Positions 18,620 to 28,049 of a stretch of DNA of 57,214 nt are shown here, one piece after another (within the stretch, counting starts at the first letter, position 1; every line of letters starts with the position of its first letter). Under the pieces are notes generated by a model. The model was not told where the DNA came from and made no database searches. It saw only the letters and a list, made by a program, of their open reading frames with translations. The translations under genes and the position numbers were made by a program. Source of the stretch: Clostridia bacterium (GTDB taxonomy: Bacteria > Bacillota > Clostridia > Peptostreptococcales > Anaerovoracaceae); contig JAILDT010000001.1 of NCBI GenBank assembly GCA_024689085.1, forward strand, positions 1 to 57,214, read 5' to 3'.

Positions 18620-19330
18620 ATGGACGTATACAGAACAGACACTTTTGAGGACAGAGCAAGGGGGAACTCCTACGTGGGGCGCGGGATCGTGAGCGGACTG
18701 TCGCCTTCAGGCCAGGCTGTTTCCGCCTATTTCATCATGGGACGGAGCGCCAACAGCAGAAACCGTGTATTTACGGTCCGCGACGGAGCGGTCTTCACGG
18801 AACCTTTTGACGCATCCAAAGTCGAGGACCCGAGCCTCATCATTTACGCAGCCATCAGAAAATTTGAAAACCACCTGATCGTCACCAACGGCGACCAGAC
18901 AGATACCATTTACAAAGGACTCGAGAAGGGCCTCTCGTTTTCCGAGACGCTGGAGGACAGGCAGTTCGAACCTGACGCGCCGAACCTGACGCCGAGGATC
19001 AGCAGCATCACCGACCTGAATAACGGCAGCTATGAGATGAGCATCCTGAAGAGCGCCGACGCAGAAGGCACCGCCTGCAACAGGTTCACCTTCTCCTACG
19101 CGCCGCTGCCGGGACTCGGTCATTTCCTCCACACCTACGTGCAGGATGGATCGCCGCTGCCGACCTTCCAGGGAGAACCGGAGCGGATTGTCGTGCCGAA
19201 TGACATCGACGACTTCACCGATGACATCTGGGAGGCGCTGGACGAGGACAATAAGATTTCCCTGTATGTCAGGTATACGGACCTGGAGAGCGGGGAATAC
19301 GAAGAGAGACTGATCAACCGGAACGAATAA
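18620..19330 (+). CDS. IMP cyclohydrolase, PurO-like (PF07826 type)
   Basis: This 236-residue protein matches the PurO-like IMP cyclohydrolase family: SYVGRGIVSGLSPSGQAV, then YFIMGRSANSRNRVF and IVTNGDQTDTIY are the segments I recognise. The reaction is closure of FAICAR to IMP, the last step of the pathway. It lies 3 bases after purN and 11 before a PurH protein that lacks its own cyclohydrolase domain, so it supplies the missing half. GC-rich AAAGGAG precedes ATG. The family name is from memory; the role follows strongly from context. Confidence 0.83.
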   Translation: MDVYRTDTFEDRARGNSYVGRGIVSGLSPSGQAVSAYFIMGRSANSRNRVFTVRDGAVFTEPFDASKVEDPSLIIYAAIRKFENHLIVTNGDQTDTIYKGLEKGLSFSETLEDRQFEPDAPNLTPRISSITDLNNGSYEMSILKSADAEGTACNRFTFSYAPLPGLGHFLHTYVQDGSPLPTFQGEPERIVVPNDIDDFTDDIWEALDEDNKISLYVRYTDLESGEYEERLINRNE

Positions 19331-19341
19331 GGAGCGGCGAC

Positions 19342-20526
19342 ATGAACGAACTGAAACTCAAATACGGATGCAACCCGAATCAGACGGAAGCGAAGATTTA
19401 CATGGCTGATGGATCGGAGCTGCCAATCAGAATCCTGAACGGCAGACCGGGATACATCAACTTTCTGGACGCCTTCAACGCATGGCAACTGGTGAAGGAA
19501 CTGAAGGAAGCCACAGGCACGCCTGCGGCCACATCCTTCAAGCATGTCAGTCCGACTTCGGCTGCGATCGGCAGACCGCTCAGTGAGAAGATGAAAAAAG
19601 CGTACTTCGTCGACGACATCAAGGGACTGGATGATTCACCAATCGCCTGCGCCTACGCCAGAGCGAGAGGAACGGACCGGCTGTGCTCCTTCGGGGATTT
19701 CATCGCCCTGTCCGACGTGTGCGATGAAGCGGCGGCCCGCATCATCAAGCGGGAAGTCTCCGACGGCGTCATCGCGCCGGGCTTTACAGACAAAGCCCTG
19801 GAGATGCTCAGCAAAAAGAAGAACGGAAACTACAATGTCATCGAAATCGATCCGAACTACAGCGCGGAAGGACAGGAAACGCGCCAGGTATTCGGCATTA
19901 CCTTCGAGCAGACGCATAACGATATCAAAATCGGCAAGGACCTTCTGGAGAATATCGTAACGAAAAACAAGGATCTTCCGGAAGACATCAAGGAAGACCT
20001 GATCATCGCCATGATCGCCCTGAAGTACACCCAGTCTAACTCTGTGTGTTTTGCCAGGGACGGTCAGTGCATCGGTATCGGCGCGGGGCAGCAGTCCAGG
20101 ATCCACTGCACCAGACTGGCCGGCAGCAAGGCCGACACCTGGTATCTGCGCATGCACGACAAGGTTCTCAACCTGTCGTTCAAAGACAAACTGCCGCGCG
20201 CGGTCAGAGATAACGCCATCGACGGTTACATCAATGAGTACGAAGAAGACGTCTGCGCGGAAGGCAACTGGCAGAAGTACTTCAGCGAGCAGCCGGAGAG
20301 GCTGACGAAGGAAGAGAAGCGGGAATATCTGGATGCACAGAGCGGCGGCGTACTTGCGTCGGACGCCTTCTTTCCGTTCGGAGACAGCATTGAGAGAGCC
20401 AAGGCCAGCGGCGTTTCCTACGTTGTGGAAGCGGGCGGTTCCGTCAGGGATGATGAGGTCATCGCTGCTGCGGACAAGTACAACATGGTCATGATATTCA
20501 ACAAAGTGAGACTCTTCCATCACTAA
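19342..20526 (+). CDS. purH: AICAR transformylase without cyclohydrolase domain
   Basis: Ordinary PurH is about 510 residues, with an N-terminal cyclohydrolase and a C-terminal transformylase domain. This one has 394 residues and only the transformylase: it begins MNELKLKYGCNPNQ and has SFKHVSPTSAA, where Lys-His are catalytic, then TQSNSVCFARDGQCIGIGAGQQSR (core NSVCFARDGQCIGIGAGQ), and ends with AFFPFGDSIERA and the VVEAGGSVRDDEV loop. It uses 10-formyl-THF to formylate AICAR. The adjacent PurO-like gene completes the step to IMP. Confidence 0.93.
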   Translation: MNELKLKYGCNPNQTEAKIYMADGSELPIRILNGRPGYINFLDAFNAWQLVKELKEATGTPAATSFKHVSPTSAAIGRPLSEKMKKAYFVDDIKGLDDSPIACAYARARGTDRLCSFGDFIALSDVCDEAAARIIKREVSDGVIAPGFTDKALEMLSKKKNGNYNVIEIDPNYSAEGQETRQVFGITFEQTHNDIKIGKDLLENIVTKNKDLPEDIKEDLIIAMIALKYTQSNSVCFARDGQCIGIGAGQQSRIHCTRLAGSKADTWYLRMHDKVLNLSFKDKLPRAVRDNAIDGYINEYEEDVCAEGNWQKYFSEQPERLTKEEKREYLDAQSGGVLASDAFFPFGDSIERAKASGVSYVVEAGGSVRDDEVIAAADKYNMVMIFNKVRLFHH

Positions 20527-20574
20527 TATGGAAGGGCCTTTGCATTTATTTCTAACGCATCAGGAGCAAAAGCA

Positions 20575-21846
20575 ATGAAAGTAATGGTAGTAGGCGGCGG
20601 TGGCCGCGAACACGCAATCATCAAAGGACTGAAGAAGAGCCCGAAAATCGACGTCATATACGCTTTGCCGGGCAACGGAGGCATCGCGGCGGATGCGGAG
20701 TGCGTCGACATCGGTGCCAAGGATCTGGACGGTATCCGAGATTTCGCAGTCAGGGAAGGCATCGACTACGCAGTGGTCGCGCCGGACGACCCTCTGGCCA
20801 TGGGCGCCGTGGATATTCTGCAGGCGGAAGGCATCCGCTGCTTCGGACCGGATAAGAAGGCAGCCGTCATCGAAGCAAGCAAGGTCTTTTCCAAGGACCT
20901 CATGAAGAAGTACGGCATCCCGACAGCAGCTTACGAAGTCTTCGAAGAGATGCAGCCGGCGCTGGACTATCTGGACGCCGCATCGGTACCGGCCGTCGTC
21001 AAAGCCGACGGGCTGGCCCTGGGCAAAGGCGTCATCATCGCTGAGACTCGGGAGGATGCGAAGGCGGCCGTGCGCAGCATGATGGAAGAGAAGAAGTTCG
21101 GCGAGAGCGGATCACGGGTGGTTATCGAAGAATTCCTGACCGGCCCGGAAGTATCCGTCCTGTCGTTCACTGACGGACACACAGTGGTTCCGATGATCTC
21201 GTCCCAGGATCACAAGCGTGCTCTGGACGGCGACAAGGGCCTCAACACCGGCGGCATGGGAACCGTCGCGCCGAATCCATATTATACAGAGGAGGTAGCG
21301 GAACGTTGCATGAAGGAGATCTTCCTGCCGACCATCAAGGCCATGCAGGAAGAGGGAAGGCCGTTTAAGGGATGCCTCTACTTCGGACTGATGATCACGG
21401 ACGACGGCCCGAAGGTGATTGAATACAACTGCCGGTTCGGCGATCCGGAAGCGCAGGTTGTGCTGCCTTTGCTTGAAAGCGATCTGCTGACCGTCATGGA
21501 GGCGGTGACCGACGAGAAGCTGGCGGAAACGGAAGTGAAGTTCTCGGACAGCAGCGCCTGCTGCGTTGTCGTGGCGTCGGGCGGATACCCGCAGGAGTAT
21601 AAGAAGGGCTGTGAGATCACCATGGGCGAGCTCACCGGCAAGACAGAAGTCTTCGTCGCGGGAGCGAAGCTGGAAGACGGCAAACTCCTCACCTCAGGCG
21701 GCAGAGTGCTGGGCGTCACCAGTGTCGCGCCGACACTGAAAGAGGCCATAGACACAGCCTACGAAAACGCTGCGAAGATACAGTTTGAAAACGCTTATTA
21801 CAGAAAAGACATCGGCGCCAGAGCGCTGCAGGCAGGAAGCAGATAA
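20575..21846 (+). CDS. purD: Phosphoribosylamine-glycine ligase
   Basis: PurD joins phosphoribosylamine and glycine with ATP, the step after PurF. The 423-residue protein is an ATP-grasp enzyme: MKVMVVGGGGREHAI starts it, VVKADGLALGKGVIIA is the ATP-binding strand, and GGMGTVAPNPYYT plus NCRFGDPEAQVVLPLL are family segments. The start codon is unusual in context: GGAG is followed directly by a GCAAAAGCA copy (20566-20574) that fills the spacer up to ATG. The gap to the previous gene is 48 bases with no terminator. Confidence 0.98.
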   Translation: MKVMVVGGGGREHAIIKGLKKSPKIDVIYALPGNGGIAADAECVDIGAKDLDGIRDFAVREGIDYAVVAPDDPLAMGAVDILQAEGIRCFGPDKKAAVIEASKVFSKDLMKKYGIPTAAYEVFEEMQPALDYLDAASVPAVVKADGLALGKGVIIAETREDAKAAVRSMMEEKKFGESGSRVVIEEFLTGPEVSVLSFTDGHTVVPMISSQDHKRALDGDKGLNTGGMGTVAPNPYYTEEVAERCMKEIFLPTIKAMQEEGRPFKGCLYFGLMITDDGPKVIEYNCRFGDPEAQVVLPLLESDLLTVMEAVTDEKLAETEVKFSDSSACCVVVASGGYPQEYKKGCEITMGELTGKTEVFVAGAKLEDGKLLTSGGRVLGVTSVAPTLKEAIDTAYENAAKIQFENAYYRKDIGARALQAGSR

Positions 21847-21861
21847 GCAGGAGGAAATAAG

Positions 21862-24800
21862 ATGGTTTACAGAGTATTCGTCGAGAAGAGAGAGGCAGTA
21901 GCAAGTGAAGCCAAGGCGTTGCTTTCGGAGATCAGGACGTTCCTGGGCATCCGTTCCGTAGAGAAGATCCGGATCTTCAACCGGTACGATGTGGAAGGCA
22001 TCTCCGAGGAACTCTTCGAAGAATGCATCGGCAGCGTGTTCTCCGAACCGCAGGTCGACGACGTTTACAGATGGAAAGGCGATGAAGAAACATTCGCGCA
22101 GATGGGCGACGCAGTCTTTGCGGTGGAAGCGCTGCCGGGTCAGTATGACCAGAGAGCGGACTCCGCGGCCCAGTGTATCCAGATCATCTCCCAGCAGGAG
22201 AGACCGCTGGTGGCGTGTGCTAAGGTTTATCTGATCGAAGGCAAGGTCACAGGCGAGGAACTGCAGGCGATCATCAACTTCGTCATCAACCCGGTCGAGA
22301 TGCGGCAGGCGTCTCTTGATATGCCGGAGACCCTCAAGGTCGAGTACGATCTCCCGCAGACCGTCGAATCGATTGAAGGCTTCAACGATATGGATGACGA
22401 AGCGCTGCGTCAGTTTATCGCGGACCGCGGCCTGGCTATGGACGAAGGCGACATTCACGTCTGCCAGGATTACTTCCGCGGCGAGGGCAGGGTCCCGACC
22501 ATTACAGAAATCAGAATGATCGACACCTACTGGTCCGATCACTGCAGACATACAACATTCAACACGATCATAGATAGCATCGAATTTGAAGACGAAACCC
22601 TCAAGGTGGCTTACGCCGATTATATGAAAACCCGCGAGGATCTCGGCAGGACGAAGCCTGTCACCCTCATGGATCTCGGAACAATCGCCGCAAAGGCGTT
22701 GAAAGCGGCGGGCAAGCTGGACGGTCTTGACGAGTCCGAAGAGATCAACGCCTGCACCGTCAAGGTCAAAGTCACCATCGACGGGAAAGAGGAAGACTGG
22801 CTGCTGCTCTTCAAAAATGAGACCCACAACCACCCGACGGAAATCGAACCATTCGGCGGTGCGGCCACCTGTATCGGCGGCGCGATTCGAGACCCGCTCT
22901 CAGGGCGTGCCTATGTTTATACGGCCATGCGCATCACCGGCGCGGCAGATCCGAGACGGCCGCTCGACCAGACTATGCAGGGCAAACTTCCGCAGAGAAA
23001 GATCGTTACTTCAGCGGCCGACGGTTACTCTTCCTACGGGAACCAGATTGGTGTTTCCACAGGATTGGTCCAGGAGATTTACCACGACGGATACGTGGCC
23101 AAGAGAATGGAACTGGGCGCTGTCATCGGCGCGGCTCCTGCGGAGAACGTGGTGCGTGAAAGACCGGCGCCGGGAGACATCATTATTCTTCTGGGCGGCA
23201 GAACAGGAAGAGACGGCTGCGGCGGCGCGACCGGTTCCTCCAAATCTCATGACGTGAGCTCTCTGGAGAGCTGCGGCGCGGAAGTCCAGAAGGGCAACGC
23301 GCCGGAGGAGAGAAAGCTCCAGAGGCTGTTCAGAAACGGCGAGGCATCCCGCATGATCAAGCGGTGTAACGACTTCGGCGCAGGCGGCGTTTCCGTCGCC
23401 ATCGGCGAGCTGGCCGACGGGCTGGACATCAATCTGGACGTCGTGCCGAAGAAATACGAAGGCCTCGATGGAACAGAGCTGGCCATCAGCGAATCCCAGG
23501 AAAGAATGGCCGTCGTCATCGCGGCGGCAGACAAGGATCGGTTCTTTGAGATCGCTGACGCGGAGAACCTGGAGGCGACGGTGGTCGCGACTGTGACAGA
23601 AGAACCTCGCCTCGTCATGCACTGGAAAGGCAACACCATCGTCGACGTCTCGAGAGAGTTCCTCGATTCCAACGGCGCGAAGAAACATATCGATATTAAG
23701 GCGGCAGCTGCTTCAGCGGACGCACTGAAAAAGGACGTGCCTGTCTCCTTCTCGGAAGGCATCCGCGCCCTTGCTGCGGACATCAACGTCTGCTCGCAGA
23801 AAGGCCTGTCGGAGAAATTCGACTCCACCATCGGAGCGGGAACTGTAGTCATGCCGTTCGGCGGGCAGTACCAGATGACTCCGGCCCAGAGCATGGTCCA
23901 GAAGATTTCGGTGGAGGATGCGGTTTCCGACACCTGTTCGATCATGGCCTGGGGCTATGATCCGTTCATTTCGGAGAAGAGCCCGTATCACGGTGCGTAT
24001 CTGGCAGTCATCGATTCCGTGGCGAAACTCATCGCTTCCGGCGGCGGGCGCGAAGCAGTCTACCTGAGTTTCCAGGAATTCTTTGAGAAGCTGGGTAAGG
24101 ATCCGGCGAGATGGGGCAAACCGCTCGCTGCGCTGCTGGGTGCTTTTGAAGCGCAGATGGGTCTGGAAGTGGCGGCCATCGGCGGCAAGGATTCCATGAG
24201 CGGATCCTTTGAGGACATCGACGTACCGCCGACTTTGGTATCCTTCGCAGTTACCACGGCGAACGTGGACGATATCATCACCAATGAATTCAAGGGCAAA
24301 GGCCACAAGGTCCTGTTGTTCAGACCTGCGCTGAACAAAGATGGACTGCCTGAAATAGAATCTCTGAAAAAGATCTTCAATGCGGTCAAAAGACATGCAG
24401 ATGCAGGACGGGTCTGCGCGGCTTACGTTCCCGGACACGGCGGCATCGCGGAAGCCATTATGAAGATGTGCTTCGGCAACATGATCGGATTCAGATACAG
24501 CGAAGCATTTGCAGGCAACATGAAAGAGCTCTTCGGTTACTCCTATGGATCCTTTATTCTCGAGATCGATACGAAGGGATGTGAAGGGCACGCCTGCGGC
24601 GCGGACGAGCACTGCGGAGCAGATTGCGTCCTCCTGGGAGAGACGACAGACGACGGCGCGATCACGTGCGGCGGAGATAAGGTAGAACTGGAAGAGCTCC
24701 TGAAGACATATGAAGAGGTGCTCGAACCGATTTATCCATGCAATATTGAGGCGACGAAACAGGTCATTCCGGATCTGGATTATCATGGAGCAGCGGACGC

Positions 24801-25623
24801 TGCGGCGCCGGCGGTTCACACGGCGAAACCGAAGGTTCTGATTCCGGCATTCCCGGGCACCAACTGCGAGTACGATTCAGCCAGAGCCATGGCGGCAGCC
24901 GGTGCGGATCCGCAGATCATCGTTGTGCGCAATATGACGGCGGAAGCCATCAGCAAGTCGGTGGAAGAGTTTGCATCGGCATTGAACGATGCGCAGATGG
25001 TATTCATTCCGGGCGGATTCTCCGGCGGCGACGAGCCGGATGGTTCAGGAAAATTCATTACAGCTTTCTTCCGGAATCCGGCAGTCAAAGAAGCGGTTAC
25101 CGATATGCTCGACAATCGCGGCGGCCTCATGTGCGGAATCTGCAACGGGTTCCAGGCGCTGATCAAACTGGGCTTGGTGCCGTACGGCAGAATCATCGAT
25201 ACCGATGAGACCTGTCCGACGCTGACACTCAATGAGATCGGACGTCACCAGTCCCGCCTCGTCAGAATCAGAGTGGCATCCAGCAAGTCACCTTGGCTGG
25301 CAGCGACAGAGGTCGGCGACATTTTCACGGTGCCGGTATCCCACGGCGAAGGCAGGATCCTGGCGGACGAGGGGCTGCTGAAGGAGCTGGCAGCAAACGG
25401 TCAGATTGCCACCCAGTACGTGGATTTCGAAGGTAAGCCATCTGATGACATCCGGTTCAATCCGAACGGATCTGTCTTTGCGGTAGAGGGCATGACGTCT
25501 CCTGACGGCCGTGTCTTCGGCAAGATGGGGCACGCGGAAAGAACCGGTTACGGACTCTACAAAAACGTACCGGGACGGTACGACATGAAGATGTTCGAAT
25601 CGGCGGTAAAGTTTTTCAGATAA
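21862..25623 (+). CDS. purL: FGAM synthetase, single-chain PurL with glutaminase domain
   Basis: PurL converts FGAR, glutamine and ATP to FGAM. At 1253 residues it is the large single-chain type: a PurS-like N-terminus, two PurM-like halves (TYWSDHCRHTTFNTI near residue 220; NETHNHPTEIEPFGGAATCIGGAIRD, core THNHPTEIEPFGGAATC) and a C-terminal class I glutaminase. The glutaminase nucleophile Cys is in LMCGICNGFQAL and the His in SHGEGRI. Unlike PurF upstream, its glutaminase looks intact. It is the last gene of the operon and abuts the stop of the next, opposite-strand gene. Confidence 0.98.
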   Translation: MVYRVFVEKREAVASEAKALLSEIRTFLGIRSVEKIRIFNRYDVEGISEELFEECIGSVFSEPQVDDVYRWKGDEETFAQMGDAVFAVEALPGQYDQRADSAAQCIQIISQQERPLVACAKVYLIEGKVTGEELQAIINFVINPVEMRQASLDMPETLKVEYDLPQTVESIEGFNDMDDEALRQFIADRGLAMDEGDIHVCQDYFRGEGRVPTITEIRMIDTYWSDHCRHTTFNTIIDSIEFEDETLKVAYADYMKTREDLGRTKPVTLMDLGTIAAKALKAAGKLDGLDESEEINACTVKVKVTIDGKEEDWLLLFKNETHNHPTEIEPFGGAATCIGGAIRDPLSGRAYVYTAMRITGAADPRRPLDQTMQGKLPQRKIVTSAADGYSSYGNQIGVSTGLVQEIYHDGYVAKRMELGAVIGAAPAENVVRERPAPGDIIILLGGRTGRDGCGGATGSSKSHDVSSLESCGAEVQKGNAPEERKLQRLFRNGEASRMIKRCNDFGAGGVSVAIGELADGLDINLDVVPKKYEGLDGTELAISESQERMAVVIAAADKDRFFEIADAENLEATVVATVTEEPRLVMHWKGNTIVDVSREFLDSNGAKKHIDIKAAAASADALKKDVPVSFSEGIRALAADINVCSQKGLSEKFDSTIGAGTVVMPFGGQYQMTPAQSMVQKISVEDAVSDTCSIMAWGYDPFISEKSPYHGAYLAVIDSVAKLIASGGGREAVYLSFQEFFEKLGKDPARWGKPLAALLGAFEAQMGLEVAAIGGKDSMSGSFEDIDVPPTLVSFAVTTANVDDIITNEFKGKGHKVLLFRPALNKDGLPEIESLKKIFNAVKRHADAGRVCAAYVPGHGGIAEAIMKMCFGNMIGFRYSEAFAGNMKELFGYSYGSFILEIDTKGCEGHACGADEHCGADCVLLGETTDDGAITCGGDKVELEELLKTYEEVLEPIYPCNIEATKQVIPDLDYHGAADAAAPAVHTAKPKVLIPAFPGTNCEYDSARAMAAAGADPQIIVVRNMTAEAISKSVEEFASALNDAQMVFIPGGFSGGDEPDGSGKFITAFFRNPAVKEAVTDMLDNRGGLMCGICNGFQALIKLGLVPYGRIIDTDETCPTLTLNEIGRHQSRLVRIRVASSKSPWLAATEVGDIFTVPVSHGEGRILADEGLLKELAANGQIATQYVDFEGKPSDDIRFNPNGSVFAVEGMTSPDGRVFGKMGHAERTGYGLYKNVPGRYDMKMFESAVKFFR

Positions 25624-25640
25624 TCAATCCATCGGATTGA
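25624..25640. repeat. Perfect inverted repeat at the purL / convergent gene junction
   Basis: TCAATCC, ATC, GGATTGA form a perfect 7-bp stem that includes the stop codon of the opposite-strand gene, directly after the purL stop. No T-run follows on either strand. It could still slow both convergent transcripts. Confidence 0.4.
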
Positions 25641-26796
25641 CAAAGGAATTGAAGTCCGGGTAGTCGCTGTTGATGAATTCGAAGAAGACAGGATCCAGCA
25701 ACTCGTACTTGCCCGTGATGACTAGGAATTGCCGGAGCGGGCTTGACGCCAGCTCGCGTTCCAGGCTCAGAATGTCATCGCGGCTGTATGCGACGACAAT
25801 CAGCTGCCCGTAATCCGAAATAAAATAGACACCTTTCACATCGTTGCTGAGCATGAATACACGCTCGGCAACGTGTGCGTTTGTTGGCTTGAACGCCATA
25901 AAGAGACGGCCGTTGGGATGGCTCGTCATGACCGTGTTCATGTTGAGGACGAATTCACCCAGATTCTCATCGATGTCCTCATCTCCCATAAGAAATTCAT
26001 AAACTGTCGCGAATTCCGTTTTGCGCAGCATCAGAGCAGCTTCCGTCGCCGTGACGGAAGCTTTGTTGCAGTATTCGAATTCCACAACTTTCAGATTTTT
26101 CACCCGTGTTCTGGTGATGATGGTCTCGTAGACACCGTTCATTTCCACGAGGGACTCGCTGAGGTATTCATGAGGGCGGCGATGGGAAGGGTCAATGATG
26201 TTTTTGCAGAAGGTGGCCTTGCTGTAATTCGAAAAGATGTCCAGCGGCACGCTTCCCTCGGCCAGATAGGCAGCGCCTTCTTCGTCGCGGCCCAGACAGC
26301 GCATGAGGAAATAGTTCACCACCTGATAGTCGCTGGTGATTTCACCGCAGATCCGTTCCATGAGATCGGATTGTTCCTCCGGGGAAAGATCCGGCACCTT
26401 CCTGAAGATGAACGCATAGTCGTCCCGGTTCGCCGGCAGCGGCAGGTCCTTTGCAATGTTAAAATCCCGCCAGTGGTTCATGAGCCAGCGGAATGTCTTT
26501 GCAGTGAGCGGAATCTTGTCAGCGCCAAGACCGCCTACGAGCGCCTGCTCTGCCATTTCCATTTCCACGTTCCATTCGCCCCGGAAGACCGTGCAGGTCT
26601 CCAGGCCGGCTTCCTCGCAGTCGATATAGAAGAACTGGTGCAGATCGCCGCCGCCTTCGACCGCCCAATGGGCGTAGAGAGCCAGCACGCCCATGAGGCG
26701 CGTGTTGGTCACGTAGGCGGAAAGGAACCGCTTCCGTGCATCCGGTATGCTGGAGTGGAGACCTCCTTGTATCAGTGTGAATTCCGGCCTTGACAT
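25624..26796 (-). CDS. Conserved-looking protein of unknown function (390 aa)
   Basis: I do not recognise a family. From the ATG at 26796 the product is about 390 residues, soluble, with no signal peptide or membrane segment, and looks like a mixed alpha/beta protein with many acidic and aromatic residues (SHPNGRLFMAFKPTNAHVAE near residue 310). The start is odd: an extended -10 element ends 6 bases before ATG, with no ribosome-binding site between, so the mRNA would be leaderless. A TTG further upstream would sit inside the promoter. An AAGGAGG inside the coding region has no usable in-frame start after it. Convergent with purL, divergent from metK. Confidence 0.7.
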   Translation of the reverse strand: MSRPEFTLIQGGLHSSIPDARKRFLSAYVTNTRLMGVLALYAHWAVEGGGDLHQFFYIDCEEAGLETCTVFRGEWNVEMEMAEQALVGGLGADKIPLTAKTFRWLMNHWRDFNIAKDLPLPANRDDYAFIFRKVPDLSPEEQSDLMERICGEITSDYQVVNYFLMRCLGRDEEGAAYLAEGSVPLDIFSNYSKATFCKNIIDPSHRRPHEYLSESLVEMNGVYETIITRTRVKNLKVVEFEYCNKASVTATEAALMLRKTEFATVYEFLMGDEDIDENLGEFVLNMNTVMTSHPNGRLFMAFKPTNAHVAERVFMLSNDVKGVYFISDYGQLIVVAYSRDDILSLERELASSPLRQFLVITGKYELLDPVFFEFINSDYPDFNSFVNPMD

Positions 26797-26802
26797 ATTT
26801 GA

Positions 26803-26811
26803 AGTATACCA
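26803..26811 (-). promoter_or_regulatory. Extended -10 of the unknown gene (leaderless layout)
   Basis: On the minus strand the sequence reads TGG TATACT, an extended -10, and then TCAAAT ATG. Transcription should start at or next to the A of the ATG at 26796. The -35 region is weak, as expected for extended -10 promoters. Confidence 0.55.
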
Positions 26812-26829
26812 CAATTGTCGCCGTATTTG

Positions 26830-26838
26830 TGCTATAAT
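26830..26838 (+). promoter_or_regulatory. Extended -10 promoter of metK
   Basis: TGCTATAAT (TATAAT at 26833-26838) is an extended -10 element. The leader to the metK ATG is about 30 bases, too short for a SAM riboswitch. It lies back to back with the promoter of the divergent unknown gene, 24 bases between the two -10 hexamers, so the polymerases would compete. Confidence 0.6.
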
Positions 26839-26875
26839 AACTGTGTATGCGATTCATTAAGAAGAGGAGATTGAC

Positions 26876-28030
26876 ATGAAGAGATTATTTACATCAGAAT
26901 CTGTAACAGAAGGCCATCCGGATAAGATTTGCGATCAGATTTCCGACGCGATTGTAGACGCGATTCTGGAGCAGGATCCAGTTGGCAGAGTTGCTGCAGA
27001 GACGACCGTAAACACCGGTTACGCCATGATAATGGGCGAGATCACAACTGAGTGTTACGTAGATATACCGAAGATCGCCAGACAGGTCATCGTTGACATC
27101 GGATACGACAGAGCCAAGTACGGCTTTGACGGATACTCCTGCGCAATCATGACGTCCATTGACGAACAGTCACCTGATATCGCGCTGGGCGTCAATGAGA
27201 GCACCAATGCGGAGCACGACATCGGCGCAGGAGACCAGGGCCTGATGTTCGGCTTTGCCTGCAACGAGACGCCGGAGCTCATGCCGATGCCGATTTCACT
27301 GGCTCATAAGCTGGCCCGCAGGCTGGCCGAGGTCAGAAAGAACGGCACGCTGGATTACCTGAGACCGGACGGCAAGACTCAGGTCACGGTCGAGTACGAC
27401 GACGACAAAGTCAAGAGGGTCGATACGGTTCTCATTTCGACCCAGCACAACCCGAACGCCACACAGGAGCAGATCGGAGCGGACCTCATGGAACACGTCA
27501 TCAAACCGGTGATTCCTGCTGAACTGCTGGACGAAGAGACCAAGTACTTCTTCAATCCGACGGGCAAGTTCGTCATCGGCGGACCGCAGGGCGACTCGGG
27601 ACTGACAGGCCGCAAAATTATCGTCGACACCTACGGCGGGTACGCCCATCACGGCGGCGGCGCCTTCAGCGGCAAAGATCCGACGAAGGTGGACAGGAGC
27701 GCGACCTATGCGGCCAGATGGGTTGCCAAGAACATGGTGGCGGCGGGACTGGCCACGAAACTTGAAGTGCAGGTAGCCTACGCCATCGGTGTGGCAAAAC
27801 CTGTTTCCGTTATGGTCGATTCTTTCGGGACCGGCGTGTTCCCGGACGAGAAACTGGCGGAGATCGTGCAGAAGCACTTCGATCTGAGACCGGCGGCCAT
27901 CATCCGCGATCTGGATCTGCGGAGACCGATCTACAAGCAGGTGGCGGCGTACGGACACTTCGGCAGAACGGACATCGACGTTCCGTGGGAGAGGCTCGAT
28001 AAAGTGGACGAGCTGAAAGAAGAATTATAA
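26876..28030 (+). CDS. metK: S-adenosylmethionine synthetase
   Basis: MetK makes SAM from methionine and ATP. The 384-residue protein has [18 protein letters not shown] at the start, [16 protein letters not shown] for [23 protein letters not shown] (P-loop) and [17 protein letters not shown], all family marks. AGAGGAG is 6 bases before ATG. It is followed 19 bases later by lysC, which feeds methionine and lysine synthesis, so the pair makes metabolic sense. Confidence 0.98.
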   Translation: MKRLFTSESVTEGHPDKICDQISDAIVDAILEQDPVGRVAAETTVNTGYAMIMGEITTECYVDIPKIARQVIVDIGYDRAKYGFDGYSCAIMTSIDEQSPDIALGVNESTNAEHDIGAGDQGLMFGFACNETPELMPMPISLAHKLARRLAEVRKNGTLDYLRPDGKTQVTVEYDDDKVKRVDTVLISTQHNPNATQEQIGADLMEHVIKPVIPAELLDEETKYFFNPTGKFVIGGPQGDSGLTGRKIIVDTYGGYAHHGGGAFSGKDPTKVDRSATYAARWVAKNMVAAGLATKLEVQVAYAIGVAKPVSVMVDSFGTGVFPDEKLAEIVQKHFDLRPAAIIRDLDLRRPIYKQVAAYGHFGRTDIDVPWERLDKVDELKEEL

Positions 28031-28049
28031 AGGAGAATAACATAAACCA

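Noticed and set aside
26839-26875. SAM riboswitch before metK
   Set aside because: The leader is about 30 bases, far too short.
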